The notes beneath the pieces were generated by a model. It saw nothing but the letters and a program-made list of their open reading frames with translations, was not told the DNA's origin and did no database searches. A program made the translations under genes and the position numbers. Positions 20,702 through 29,032 of a DNA stretch of 64,000 nucleotides are shown here, piece by piece. Numbering within the stretch: position 1 is the stretch's first letter; each line of letters starts with the position of its first letter. Source of the DNA: Paraburkholderia kirstenboschensis. GTDB taxonomy: Bacteria; Pseudomonadota; Gammaproteobacteria; Burkholderiales; Burkholderiaceae. Location: positions 744,001 through 808,000 of the forward strand of contig NZ_CAJHCR010000001.1 of assembly GCF_904848585.1 (NCBI RefSeq). The letters run 5' to 3'.

Positions 20702-21814
20702 TTACGATAGCGCAATCAGCGCGTCCTGCACGATCGAGATGCCGACCGGCGTGCCGCGCGCCAGTTCGACGCGGCCCGCGACGTCGACGAGCAGCGCATC
20801 CGGTGCCGCGCCGCTGATCGTCAGGCGTGTGCGTTCGCCGAGAAACGCGCTTGCTTCGACTTGGCCGCGCAGTTGCGCATGAGCGGGATCGGCGAGAAAC
20901 GCGTCTTCGGGGCGGAAGAAGATCTCGTGCTCCGAGCTTGCCTGCGCCGCGAAATGCGTGTGAGTGTCCGAGTGCGTGTGCGTGTGCGTTGGAGGCAGCG
21001 GCACGGCGCCGCCGGTGGTCGTCAACATGCCGTCACGGCGCTCGCCGGCGACGCGGTTGATCGTGCCGACGAACTGCGCGACGGTGCGATTCGCAGGCCG
21101 ATAGTAGATGTCGCGCGGAGAGCCGATCTGCTCGATACGCCCGGCGCTCATCACGACGATGCGGTCGCCCAGTTCCATGGCTTCGGCCTGGTCGTGCGTC
21201 ACGTACACGGTCGTAATGCCCAGTTCGCGCAGCAGCGTGTTCATCTCGCTGCGCAATGCGTCGCGCAAACGCGCGTCGAGCGCCGTGAGCGGTTCATCGA
21301 GCAGCAGCACGCGCGGCTGCACGGCAAGCGCTCGTGCCAGCGCCACGCGTTGACGCTGGCCGCCGGAGAGCTGGTCGATCGGCTTATCGGCATGCGCGGT
21401 CAGACGCATCATGTCGAGCAACTCGTCGATGCGTTGCCGCGCTGTCTCTATCGGCACACGTTTGATCTTCAATCCATAACCGATGTTGCCGCGCACGGTC
21501 AGGTTAGGGAAGAGCGCGTAGCTCTGAAACACCATGCCCACCTGACGTTTTTCGATAGGCAGTGCGGTGACGTCGTCGTCGCCGAATGCGATTCGGCCGC
21601 CGGCGTCGGGCGTTTCGAGTCCTGCGATCATGCGCAGCGTCGTGGTCTTGCCGCAACCGGACGGGCCGAGCAGCACGAGCGTCTCACCGGCTTCGATATG
21701 AAGATCGACCGGTTCCAGCACGCGTGTGCCGCGAAACGTTTTCGCGCATTGCGTCAGCGTGATTGGGACCGAAGCGGCAACAGAAGTGGACACAGCGGTA
21801 GAGGCGAGTTTCAT
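20702..21814 (-). CDS. ABC transporter ATPase, PotA/FbpC class
   Basis: A 370-residue ATPase. Walker A is GPSGCGKTT (residues 50-58), the Q loop is VGMVFQSYALFPNL, the signature is LSGGQRQR, and Walker B is LLLDEPLTALD. A C-terminal TOBE-type domain follows (IFFRPEDAFLA to the end). Between them is a His/Thr run, PTHTHTHSDTHTHF (about residues 275-288), encoded by a slippage-prone GTGCGT repeat at 20956-20988. The gene overlaps the upstream permease by 4 bases (ATGA). It energises the import system with the two permeases and the binding protein upstream. Confidence 0.92.
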   Translation of the reverse strand: MKLASTAVSTSVAASVPITLTQCAKTFRGTRVLEPVDLHIEAGETLVLLGPSGCGKTTTLRMIAGLETPDAGGRIAFGDDDVTALPIEKRQVGMVFQSYALFPNLTVRGNIGYGLKIKRVPIETARQRIDELLDMMRLTAHADKPIDQLSGGQRQRVALARALAVQPRVLLLDEPLTALDARLRDALRSEMNTLLRELGITTVYVTHDQAEAMELGDRIVVMSAGRIEQIGSPRDIYYRPANRTVAQFVGTINRVAGERRDGMLTTTGGAVPLPPTHTHTHSDTHTHFAAQASSEHEIFFRPEDAFLADPAHAQLRGQVEASAFLGERTRLTISGAAPDALLVDVAGRVELARGTPVGISIVQDALIALS

Positions 21815-22716
21815 GGTGTCGTAGCGGAATTCGAAGCAGGAGCGGCGATGCGTTTTTTCGCCGCGTTGCGCTGGCCCGTTGCATCGACGCCGAGCCATTG
21901 CATTGCGACGAGCAGCGGCATCGTCATGATGAAAAAGAGAATCGTGTATGCGCTGCCGATTTCGATGCGCAACGACGCGTACGTGTCGGCGAGACCGACC
22001 GGCAGCGTCTTCGTATCGGGCGTGTGCAGCATCCACGTCAGATTGAATTCGCCGATGGAAAGCGTTAGCACCGCGAGCGCGCCGGCCACGATGCCCGGTC
22101 TCGCGTTCGGCAGAACGATGGTCACGAAGCGCTGCATGAAGCTCGCGCCGAGACTCGCCGCGCCTTCTTCGAGCGTGCGCAGGTCGCTGCTCGCGCACAC
22201 CGCGGCAACCGCGCGCACCATGAACGGCAGCGTGAACACCACATGCCCGACGACGATAAACGCCACGCTCATGCGGAACATCGTGAAGCCGCCGTACACC
22301 ACGAGCAGCGCGAGCGCCGATGCGAGACCCGGGAGCGCAATCGGCAGCACGAGAAATTCCTCGACGATGCGTGAGAGCCGCGTCTTGCTGCGCGCAAGCA
22401 CGTAGCCTGCGGGAACGCCGGTCAGCAGCGTGATAAGCAACGTGACCGCCGCGACTTCGAGAGACAGGAACACCGAGCCGTGATACTGCGTCCACACTTC
22501 GGCGAGCCAGCGCAGCGTGAATCCGCTCGAGATTCCCTTGAAGTAGTTGACGGTCACGCCCGCGAGGATCGACATGACAACCGGCACGATCAGGAACGCG
22601 CATAGCAGCAGCGTGACGAGCCACTGGCCCGCTGCGAGCCACGCTCTTGCATCCGGCGGGCGCAGCCGCGTACGGGGCTTTGCCTCCGAGGGCAAAGAGG
22701 AGGTAATGGAATTCAT
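21811..22716 (-). CDS. ABC transporter permease 2 (2-aminoethylphosphonate/polyamine class)
   Basis: A 301-residue inner-membrane permease with six or so membrane helices. The EAA loop is EEGAASLGASFMQRFVTIVLP, which docks on the ATPase. The family is the PotC/FbpB-like class used for polyamines, iron and phosphonates. The ATG at 22716 is used, although the ribosome-binding site is weak; a TTG lies one codon upstream. Its stop overlaps the ATPase start. With the next permease it forms a heterodimeric channel. Confidence 0.88.
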   Translation of the reverse strand: MNSITSSLPSEAKPRTRLRPPDARAWLAAGQWLVTLLLCAFLIVPVVMSILAGVTVNYFKGISSGFTLRWLAEVWTQYHGSVFLSLEVAAVTLLITLLTGVPAGYVLARSKTRLSRIVEEFLVLPIALPGLASALALLVVYGGFTMFRMSVAFIVVGHVVFTLPFMVRAVAAVCASSDLRTLEEGAASLGASFMQRFVTIVLPNARPGIVAGALAVLTLSIGEFNLTWMLHTPDTKTLPVGLADTYASLRIEIGSAYTILFFIMTMPLLVAMQWLGVDATGQRNAAKKRIAAPASNSATTP

Positions 22717-22765
22717 CAAGAGGTTCTGCGTCCGGTTGAGTCCGTGCTGTTTCGAATGACGCCGC

Positions 22766-23590
22766 TCATGCGCTCGCCGCCACTGCTGAGCCGCTCACGC
22801 TGCGCGCCAATGCAAGCACCGCCCACGTGACGATGCCGAGCACGATCGAAAGTCCTGCCGCCGTGATCATGTTCGCGTTGAGCGTGAACTCGGTGTAGAT
22901 GGTCATTGGCAATACGTCGATGTCGGTCGCGAGCGTGAATGCCGTGCCGAATGCACCCATCGCGGTCGCGAAGCACACTGCGCCCGCCGCGATCAAGCCG
23001 GGCGACAGCGCCGGCAACACGATGTCGCGCGTAATGCGCCACGGCGACGCGCCGAGCGAGCGCGCGGCTTCTTCGAGCGATGCATCGAGCTTGGTCGCCG
23101 ACGCCATCACCGTGACGATCACGCGCGGAATCGAGAAATACAGGTAGCCGAGAAAGAGGCCGCTCATCGAGTAGGCGAACACCCAGCGGTCGCCGGTGAG
23201 CTTGAGCGACAGCGCACCGATCAACCCCTGGCGTCCCGCGAGCATGATGACCATGAAGCCGACTACCACGCCAGGAAACGCGAGCGGAAACGTAAGCAGC
23301 GCGAGCAGCGTGCGCTTGAACGCGAACTCGCGGCGCGCGAGCAGCAAACCGGCGATCACCGAAAGCACCAACGTAGCCGCCGTGACGGCCGCCGACAACA
23401 CGATCGTCGCGCCGAGGCTCGACATATAACGCGGGTTTGTCAGCATCGCGCGATAGGTGGCGAACGCGTGGCCGTCGCCGCTCAGTTGCGCGAGGGCGCC
23501 CATCGGCAACAGCCAGAACGCGATGAAAACCGCCAGCGCCGGCGCGATCAGCGCAATGCGCCAGCGCAGCGGGAACGTAATGTCGTTCAA
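22766..23590 (-). CDS. ABC transporter permease 1
   Basis: A 274-residue inner-membrane permease with six hydrophobic segments and EAA loop EEAARSLGASPWRITRDIVLP. The start is a TTG at 23590 that overlaps the TGA stop of the binding-protein gene (TTGA), with CAGGTG 6-7 bases upstream. No other in-frame start lies near the first helix, so translational coupling is likely. It partners with the permease at 21811. Confidence 0.87.
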   Translation of the reverse strand: MNDITFPLRWRIALIAPALAVFIAFWLLPMGALAQLSGDGHAFATYRAMLTNPRYMSSLGATIVLSAAVTAATLVLSVIAGLLLARREFAFKRTLLALLTFPLAFPGVVVGFMVIMLAGRQGLIGALSLKLTGDRWVFAYSMSGLFLGYLYFSIPRVIVTVMASATKLDASLEEAARSLGASPWRITRDIVLPALSPGLIAAGAVCFATAMGAFGTAFTLATDIDVLPMTIYTEFTLNANMITAAGLSIVLGIVTWAVLALARSVSGSAVAASA

Positions 23591-24666
23591 TGCATCACCT
23601 GCAGATAACGCTCGCCGAAGCTCGACTGCTTCTCGGCCATCTTGCCGAAGTCGACGGGCTTTGCGCGTGCGTACTCGCTTGCCGGCAGGAATTTTGCGGC
23701 GGTCTGCGGGCTCATCGCATTTGCGCGCACCGGGCGCAGATACGCATCGGCCCAGAGTTTCTGACCTTCGTCGGAGAGCACGAAGTCGAGCACCTTCTTG
23801 CCGTTCGCTTCATGCGGGGCGCCCTTCACGAGGCTCATCACGTACGGCACGGAGATCGTGCCTTCCTTCGGGATCACGAATTCGACGTTCGCGTGATCCT
23901 TGTATTTCGCGCGATAGGCGTCGAAATCGTAGTCGAGCAGAATTGGAATTTCACCGGACATGACGCGTGCGTAGGCGGTCTGCTTCGGCACGATAGGCGC
24001 GTTGGCCTTGAGCTTGCGGAACCAGTCGAGGCCCGGTTCGAAGTTATCGAGCGTGCCGCCGAGCGCCTGATTCACCGCGACTGCGCCTGCATAGCCGACG
24101 AATGCGCTCGACGGATCGAGATAGCCGATCATGCCTTTGTACTCGGGCTTGAGCAGGTCGGCCCACGAGCGCGGCACGGGCTTGCCTTCGAGAGCGTCCT
24201 TGTTGACGAAGAAGCCGAGCGTGCCCGAGTGGATCGTGAACCAGTAGCCTTGCGGGTCTTTCAGGTTTGCGGGAATGTCGTCCCAATGCGCGGGCTTGTA
24301 TGGCTCGACGACGCCTTTGTCTTTCGCCTGGAAAGCCGACGAGACGCCCAGATACACCACGTCCGCCACCGGGCTTTTCTGCTCGGCCATCAACTGCGCG
24401 ATCGACTGGCCGGAGTTCTTGTTGTCGAACGGCACGCGAATGCCGGTCTTCTGCTGGATCGCCTTGATCTGGCTTGCCCAGTCGGCCCATTCGGGCGGGC
24501 AGTTGTAGCAGATCGCGGTTTCATCGGCATGCGCCGTTTGCGACGTGACGGTGGCAAGCGCGGCGGTCACGAGCGTACCGGCGCACAGCGCGACGACGGT
24601 GGATTGGGTGAGGCGGCGCATCAGCGGTGAAACTGCCGATGCAAGGCGTACGGAAGAGCGGATCAC
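23587..24666 (-). CDS. Periplasmic binding protein of the ABC system (family 1 type)
   Basis: A 359-residue exported protein. The signal peptide runs from the GTG at 24666 through VVALCAGTLVTAALATV to AHA. AGGAG lies 7 bases before this GTG, and a TTG 51 bases earlier has no such site. The mature N-terminus has a CxxC (AICYNCPPEWADW), unusual for the class. The fold is the iron/polyamine/phosphonate type, with GVSSAFQAKDKGVV, HSGTLGFFVNKDAL and WADLLKPEYKGMIGYLDP. The ligand is not deducible; a phosphodiesterase in the same operon hints at a phosphorylated compound. Confidence 0.88.
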   Translation of the reverse strand: MIRSSVRLASAVSPLMRRLTQSTVVALCAGTLVTAALATVTSQTAHADETAICYNCPPEWADWASQIKAIQQKTGIRVPFDNKNSGQSIAQLMAEQKSPVADVVYLGVSSAFQAKDKGVVEPYKPAHWDDIPANLKDPQGYWFTIHSGTLGFFVNKDALEGKPVPRSWADLLKPEYKGMIGYLDPSSAFVGYAGAVAVNQALGGTLDNFEPGLDWFRKLKANAPIVPKQTAYARVMSGEIPILLDYDFDAYRAKYKDHANVEFVIPKEGTISVPYVMSLVKGAPHEANGKKVLDFVLSDEGQKLWADAYLRPVRANAMSPQTAAKFLPASEYARAKPVDFGKMAEKQSSFGERYLQVMH

Positions 24667-24713
24667 TGCGGTTCTCCTGGAATGGAAGAGAGCGGGTGGT
24701 TCAGGCGGGATGT

Positions 24714-25781
24714 TCAAGGTAGGAGATGAAGGCGCTGGCTGACAAGCGTCGCGCTCGCGTCGCTGCGGTTTGAGATCGCGGCGATAGTGGCGCCTTCGCG
24801 CAAACTGTGCGGCAGCGTTAGCGCAAGCGGCGTTTCGCCGAGACCTTCGTAATTTGCGGTGACGCGTGTCAGCAAACGGCGCCAGGCTGCGCAGCCAATC
24901 TCGCGGTTCGGCGCGCAGACGCTTGCGAGCGGCGGCGACAGCAGTTCGCCCATCGCGAGACCGTCGAAGCCGAGAATCGACATGTCGCGCGGAATCTGCA
25001 GACGCGCGCGGCGCAGGCCGCGCATTACGACCATTGCGAGCAGATCGTTGCTGCAGAAGAGGGCGCTCGGACGGTTCGGGCCGCTTGTCAGATGCGCGAG
25101 CACCGAGAGCGCCAGTTCGTCCGCGTTGAAGTCGACTTCAAGCGCGGGTGCGGGCGCGAGGCCGGCTTGCTGCATTGCTTGTGTGTAGCCGAGATGCCGC
25201 TGCCGCGCGCGATCGGATGCAGCGAGCGTGCCGGCGAGCATCAGGATGCGGCGATGGCCGTGCGCGATCAGCATGCGCACGCCTTCGTAGGCGGCGAGAC
25301 GGTTGTCGACGGACACCGACGGACGCCGCACCGTGTCGTTGTGCATCAGCACATAGAGCAGGCCGTCGCGGTCGAGTTCGTCGAGAAGCGGGTGCGTGTC
25401 GGCGTCGGCGACCGTCAGGATCAGGCCTTCCACGCGATGCTCGCGCAGCGTTTCGATTGCGCGGCGTTCGCGCTCGGCGTCGTACTGGGTCGTCATCAGC
25501 ATGAGCCGGTAGCCTTGCGCCGCCGCGAGTTCGTCGATGCCTTGCAGACACTCCGCGAACACAGGGTTGGCGAGCGTGGGCACGATCACGCCGATCAGGC
25601 GCGTGCGCTCGCCGCGCAGTTGACGGCCGAGCGGGCTGGGCCGGAAGTTGAGCGCGTCGATGGACTGGCGCACCTTGTCGAGCGTGATGGGGTTGACGGT
25701 GTGCGGCGCGTTGATCGCGCGCGAGACCGTCGCGATGGAAAAGCCCGCGTGCGCTGCGACATCCTTGATCGTCGGGGTCAT
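24714..25781 (-). CDS. LacI-family transcriptional regulator
   Basis: A 355-residue regulator. The helix-turn-helix occupies residues 3-25 (TIKDVAAHAGFSIATVSRAI), followed by the hinge helix (FRPSPLGRQLRGERTRLIGV) and a periplasmic-binding-like sensor domain. It is the first gene of the operon, 47 bases before the binding protein. An operator-like palindrome lies 14 bases upstream of its ATG, so it probably represses its own operon until its ligand is present. Confidence 0.93.
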   Translation of the reverse strand: MTPTIKDVAAHAGFSIATVSRAINAPHTVNPITLDKVRQSIDALNFRPSPLGRQLRGERTRLIGVIVPTLANPVFAECLQGIDELAAAQGYRLMLMTTQYDAERERRAIETLREHRVEGLILTVADADTHPLLDELDRDGLLYVLMHNDTVRRPSVSVDNRLAAYEGVRMLIAHGHRRILMLAGTLAASDRARQRHLGYTQAMQQAGLAPAPALEVDFNADELALSVLAHLTSGPNRPSALFCSNDLLAMVVMRGLRRARLQIPRDMSILGFDGLAMGELLSPPLASVCAPNREIGCAAWRRLLTRVTANYEGLGETPLALTLPHSLREGATIAAISNRSDASATLVSQRLHLLP

Positions 25782-25795
25782 GATTTCCGCTCGGT

Positions 25796-25809
25796 TGTAA
25801 ACGTTTTCA
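25796..25809. promoter_or_regulatory. LacI-family operator upstream of the regulator
   Basis: TGTAAACGTTTTCA is a near-perfect palindrome centred on CG (one mismatched pair), matching the AAACGTTT core typical of LacI-family sites. It lies 14 bases before the regulator ATG, where bound protein would block transcription of the whole operon. Confidence 0.78.
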
Positions 25810-26009
25810 GGAGCGGATTATCGGAAAGGTTTGTGACTTGGCGATGACGTTGGTTTTGGTGGCGGATCGTCTGGTTTGAAGGCGAGGGCGGCGCAGTGAA
25901 GTGTGGCGCGGGTGTGTTGGTGTTGCCGGGTCGATGCGCGGCGTTGCGGGCGTTTGGCCGGCCCGGCGGCCAATGGTAGAATGCGCGTCCACGCGTTTTA
26001 CCCACCCTC

Positions 26010-26094
26010 GCCGGGGTGATGAAATTGGTAAACATAGCGGACTTAAAATCCGCCGCTTCACGGCTTGCCGGTTCGAGTCCGGTCCCCGGCACCA
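26010..26094 (+). tRNA. tRNA-Leu (UAA anticodon)
   Basis: The acceptor stem GCCGGGG pairs with CCCCGGC at the 3' end, followed by A and an encoded CCA. The D arm is TGATGAAATTGGTAAACAT, the anticodon stem-loop is GCGGA CTTAAAA TCCGC with anticodon TAA, a variable arm follows (CGCTTCACGGCT), and the T loop is GGTTCGAGTCC. Length is 85 bases. It marks the left edge of the accessory stretch. Confidence 0.97.
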
Positions 26095-26346
26095 GCCTTC
26101 CAATAAGCTTCCCGCCCGTTTCAGCCGCTTTCCGGCGCATGCAGGGTGCGGGTTTTTCTGCCCGAAAACCGATTTCGCAGCCCTACCTCTTCTGGCCAAT
26201 CCGGGCGACGGCAACCTTGATTGCCATCTGCACCGCCTCGATCGCGCGCGGATCGCCGTTTCGGTTGCAGACAGAGCTGAGATAGGGGGAAACACTAACC
26301 GTGCGTAAGCCTAAAGAAGGAACAGAAAGCAGCCGTGAATGCTGCT

Positions 26347-26649
26347 ATGAAAAAGAATCTAATGATCTGGGGGCTTGTCCTTTCGCTCACCGGTTGCGCC
26401 AGCTGGTGTAAGAACAGCGAGGACAAGGAGAGGTGCCTGAAGCGCGTGCATGTCGCTCAAGCTGTCGGGGCTGCTGCGTTAGTGGTCACTGCCGTGGTGA
26501 TTGCTGCTAAGGCTGGAGGCGGAGGTGGCTCTACCGCGCCGGCAAGCGACAGCCCTTACCCGGGGAACTGTCAATACGATTGGCAGGTCGCGGCCGACGG
26601 GTCACGTTGCGGTGCACGCTCCGCGCAGTCAAGACCGGGTGGATATTGA
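26347..26649 (+). CDS. Small hypothetical lipoprotein
   Basis: About 100 residues. The signal MKKNLMIWGLVLSLTGCAS has a lipobox (LTGC). The mature part has several Cys (WCKNSEDKERCLK, GNCQYDW, SRCG), an Ala/Val-rich hydrophobic helix and a Gly-rich linker. A GTG four codons upstream (26335) is also possible. I do not recognise the family. It lies just after tRNA-Leu and is AT-richer than the flanking core genes. Confidence 0.55.
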   Translation: MKKNLMIWGLVLSLTGCASWCKNSEDKERCLKRVHVAQAVGAAALVVTAVVIAAKAGGGGGSTAPASDSPYPGNCQYDWQVAADGSRCGARSAQSRPGGY

Positions 26650-26688
26650 TTCACCGTTATCCCCAGCACAAATCGCCACGAAAAGAAC

Positions 26689-27159
26689 ATGACGACCGAT
26701 CCATTCTTGAAAGACCTCCCTTACGAGGCGAGAGCGACAGTCGCACAGAAGATAAGCACTGCGAGTGACGTCTTCACCGAAGGGGTGGTGAATTGGGGGT
26801 TTGAGGTCATTAAGCACCTAGCGATATTCAATGGCGGTGGCCTCGCCGGAGCTGCGGCGTTAGCGCAGGCTTACAACACCGATGCCACAGTACATCGACT
26901 CGCGCTGGAGGCCGTTCATCTCTTTGTCGCACGGTTGATATTGGCCCTCATCACCATGATCGTTTGTTGGATTGCGGGCTTCGTCTACAACTTCTTTTTT
27001 ATCAAAAGATGCATGGCGGTGCTGTTGAGCGTGGCGCCACTTTCGACATTGAAGTTGTCATGGGATCTCTGGGTTGCATCGGGCGCCGTGTGGCTGTTGG
27101 CGGCCGCGTCTGTAACGCTTTTTCTCATGGGCGCATTCAAGGTGGTGGCAATAGCGTAG
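26689..27159 (+). CDS. Hypothetical membrane protein
   Basis: A 156-residue protein with a polar N-terminal third (MTTDPFLKDLPYEARATVAQ) and three hydrophobic segments, for example LILALITMIVCWIAGFVYNF and a final Leu/Ala-rich helix. I recognise no family. The ATG is preceded by a weak GAAAAGA. It lies 39 bases after the small lipoprotein on the same strand, in the tRNA-adjacent accessory stretch. Confidence 0.55.
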   Translation: MTTDPFLKDLPYEARATVAQKISTASDVFTEGVVNWGFEVIKHLAIFNGGGLAGAAALAQAYNTDATVHRLALEAVHLFVARLILALITMIVCWIAGFVYNFFFIKRCMAVLLSVAPLSTLKLSWDLWVASGAVWLLAAASVTLFLMGAFKVVAIA

Positions 27160-27223
27160 ACAGCCATCAAATTTGGATTGCCTCACCGAAATTTTTAGAG
27201 TCTCTCTCCGGAAAGATGCGTCC

Positions 27224-27261
27224 AAAAAAGCTCGCTAGTCGAAAGACAGCGGGCTATTTTG
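27224..27261. terminator. Probable bidirectional terminator
   Basis: The stem AGCTCGCT...AGCGGGCT (one G-U pair) is flanked by six A on one side and ATTTTG on the other. It lies about 65 bases after the gene ending at 27159; the minus-strand gene ending at 27448 could also use it. Confidence 0.55.
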
Positions 27262-27447
27262 CATTGCGCCTTGAGATTGACGCCGCAACGCGTAGGCAGC
27301 CTGCGTGGCGCCGATGGCTCATGTGGGCAACGGTGCGTGCTTTCGGCGACTCTCATTGGACCGCCAAACCCATGGCCGCATGAGAACAGCCCGCCGGAAT
27401 CGCGCTGTCACAGTTCATGGGCTTTTCGTAACCTGCCGATCTTCAAA

Positions 27448-27822
27448 CTATGCGGCGGTACTAGCGCGATTGCGCAAAAGTAGATATGCAAGGCCCAGCG
27501 GGGCAATGAGTATCGCCAAGTACCAGCAGATGAACATCGTCATGATCTTTACGACGAGCATCATGATTGCATTCACGAAGAAGACATTCCGGCCAACGAT
27601 GTAGTCGACGACGCTTTCGTACACAAAGCGTGAGTACGGGTAGAGGAAGGTGTTCAGTATGGAAAAACAAATTACGAACGCAACTAGCCCAAAGGAGGCT
27701 GCGCCCTTTCCGTGACTGAAAACGAAGTAAATCATCGCCGGAAAGATCAGGCCGAAAAGGAAATTTCGGATGTAATACGCGCGGTTCAATCCACCGAAAG
27801 AGCGTTCGATAATTGGGTGCAT
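27448..27822 (-). CDS. Hypothetical small membrane protein
   Basis: A 124-residue protein with about four hydrophobic segments (NFLFGLIFPAMIYFVFSHGK, FGLVAFVICFSILNTFLY, a long helix near VNAIMMLVVKIMTMF, then LAILIAPLGLAYLLL). The ATG at 27822 is fixed by GAGGGG 6 bases upstream; the longer open frame to 28005 is not signal-like. I recognise no family. It is AT-richer than the core genes and points toward the tRNA end. Confidence 0.6.
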   Translation of the reverse strand: MHPIIERSFGGLNRAYYIRNFLFGLIFPAMIYFVFSHGKGAASFGLVAFVICFSILNTFLYPYSRFVYESVVDYIVGRNVFFVNAIMMLVVKIMTMFICWYLAILIAPLGLAYLLLRNRASTAA

Positions 27823-28022
27823 GTCATCCCCTCTCGTTAAAAGCGGACTATCGGCACCATCTCCAGAAAACTTGAGCATACTTTGAGGATATTTCTTCCG
27901 CCTCGCAGGGAGCCGGGCGAATGGTGCCGGTTTAGTCGTTGCGCCAGATCTCGGGTGCTGCATCGTGTGGGCGGGGCAGTTGATGCAACAGTTGCGCGAA
28001 GACAAGCGACGGTTGCGCGACG

Positions 28023-28226
28023 AATAAAGCCGACCAGCTGAAGGCGCAGGCAGCGGAGCCGTTGATGCAGGTCAAGACCCGGTTTGTTGATACCGGGTGT
28101 GACTGAACGAAGCCGATTTACGTCGGCGGAGGCGATGTGCTGACGGACGAGGCGGCGAAGGCGATTCTGGCGGACAACCAGACGGCGCGGCCACATGCGG
28201 TTTGGAAGCCATCGTCCTGCAAATAA
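28023..28226 (+). pseudogene. Decayed phage lysis gene (Rz1/LysC-type spanin-like)
   Basis: One frame reads AAEPLMQVKTRFVDTGCD, then a TGA at 28104-28106, then TKPIYVGGGDVLTDEAAKAI, LADNQTAR and a short end before TAA at 28226. The pattern VDTxCDW-KPIY-x-D-x-LTD-x-A-x-AIL-x-HN is that of small lysis proteins in Burkholderia phages. The stop falls exactly where the family has Trp, so TGG to TGA is the simplest change. No start codon with a ribosome-binding site is visible. This is the clearest phage remnant in the stretch. Confidence 0.6.
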
Positions 28227-28259
28227 GCCGCTCGCCGGCGCGTTTTCAGCTAGTCGGAG

Positions 28260-28679
28260 CTATGCGACGCTGAGTTCCAGATGCCTGCCGAGCGCTTCAA
28301 ACGCATCGGCAATCGTGTCAATCTTCGTGGCGTGCCCCAAGTTCACGATCCGATTTACGTCCTGCGGTCGGGCATTCAAGCGACGCGCGAGTTCTGACGG
28401 CGTGACCCTCTGCGCGAGCATCTCGTTCAGTAAAAGAACCTTTGCCGACACGCTCGCGGGAATGCTGATCAACTCCTCGCCTTTCTTTACCTTGGACGGC
28501 GCCGGAACCGGCCGCTTATCCTCGAAATAAAAATCCATTGCCGAGAGCAACGCATCAGCGGCCATAGAGCGAGCCTCATCGAGGGTATCGCCTTGGGTGA
28601 TGGCCTCCGGAATATCCCGGAAGGTGACCACGAATCCGCCTTCTTCTGCCGGTTCGAGCCGGGCTGGATAGCGCGACAT
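28260..28679 (-). CDS. hicB: HicB-type antitoxin
   Basis: A 139-residue antitoxin. The N-terminal half is the HicB partial RNase-H-like fold (YPARLEPAEEGGFVVTFRDI, ADALLSAMDFYFEDKRPVP). The C-terminal half is a helix-turn-helix (LARRLNARPQDVNRIVNLGH, followed by IDTIADAFEAL) for DNA-binding autoregulation. GGAG lies 8 bases before the ATG at 28679. The hicA toxin gene ends 58 bases upstream. It neutralises HicA and probably represses from the palindrome at 28940-28971. Confidence 0.93.
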   Translation of the reverse strand: MSRYPARLEPAEEGGFVVTFRDIPEAITQGDTLDEARSMAADALLSAMDFYFEDKRPVPAPSKVKKGEELISIPASVSAKVLLLNEMLAQRVTPSELARRLNARPQDVNRIVNLGHATKIDTIADAFEALGRHLELSVA

Positions 28680-28737
28680 ATCAAAACTCCAATGTGCTGA
28701 GAAACGGTGCCGAGAAGGCCCTTTGCGGGGCCGTCCC

Positions 28738-28914
28738 TCATTTAAATCCAAGCTGCTTCAAAATCGCCCGTCTGGTTCCCTCTTTAAGTCCCGTTGACGG
28801 GTGTCTGGGAACGGTGGTTTGCTTGCCGTTCAGGTAGACCTTCGTGTGTGCTGCGCCTTCCTTGAACGTCGCTTCCCGCTCGGCGAACCACCTTCTTGAC
28901 TCACTCTGCTTCAC
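28738..28914 (-). CDS. hicA: HicA-type mRNA interferase toxin
   Basis: A 58-residue toxin read from a GTG at 28914: KQSESRRWFAEREATFKEGA, then HTKVYLNGKQTTVPRHP and a basic end RRAILKQLGFK. It has the double-stranded-RNA-binding-like HicA fold with the catalytic His in AAHTKVYLNG (His23). The length is complete for the family. The gene precedes hicB on the same strand, the usual order. Beyond it is an AT-rich palindromic promoter region. Confidence 0.93.
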   Translation of the reverse strand: MKQSESRRWFAEREATFKEGAAHTKVYLNGKQTTVPRHPSTGLKEGTRRAILKQLGFK

Positions 28915-28939
28915 CGTCCCTGCGCGTTTTTTAACATGT

Positions 28940-28971
28940 GTTAATATTAAACATTAATGTTTAATATTAAC
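28940..28971. promoter_or_regulatory. Perfect 32-bp AT-rich palindrome, likely HicB operator
   Basis: Both 16-base arms match perfectly: GTTAATATTAAACATT reads the same from the other strand. Two identical TTAATATTAA blocks flank the centre ACATTAATGT. A second inverted repeat, TTAACA-TG-TGTTAA, overlaps at 28931-28944. It lies 26 bases upstream of hicA and 61 bases upstream of the DUF1828-type gene, so it can control both. Confidence 0.85.
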
Positions 28972-29032
28972 TGTTTTGCAAGGCATGTGGAGTGGCACTT
29001 GATCCAGACGTCGATAAGCCGCAACTGAACCT

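Noticed and set aside
28649..28667. 12-bp match (TGCCGGTTCGAG) to the tRNA-Leu T arm inside hicB
   Set aside because: Too short and within conserved hicB coding sequence, so not good evidence for an attachment site.
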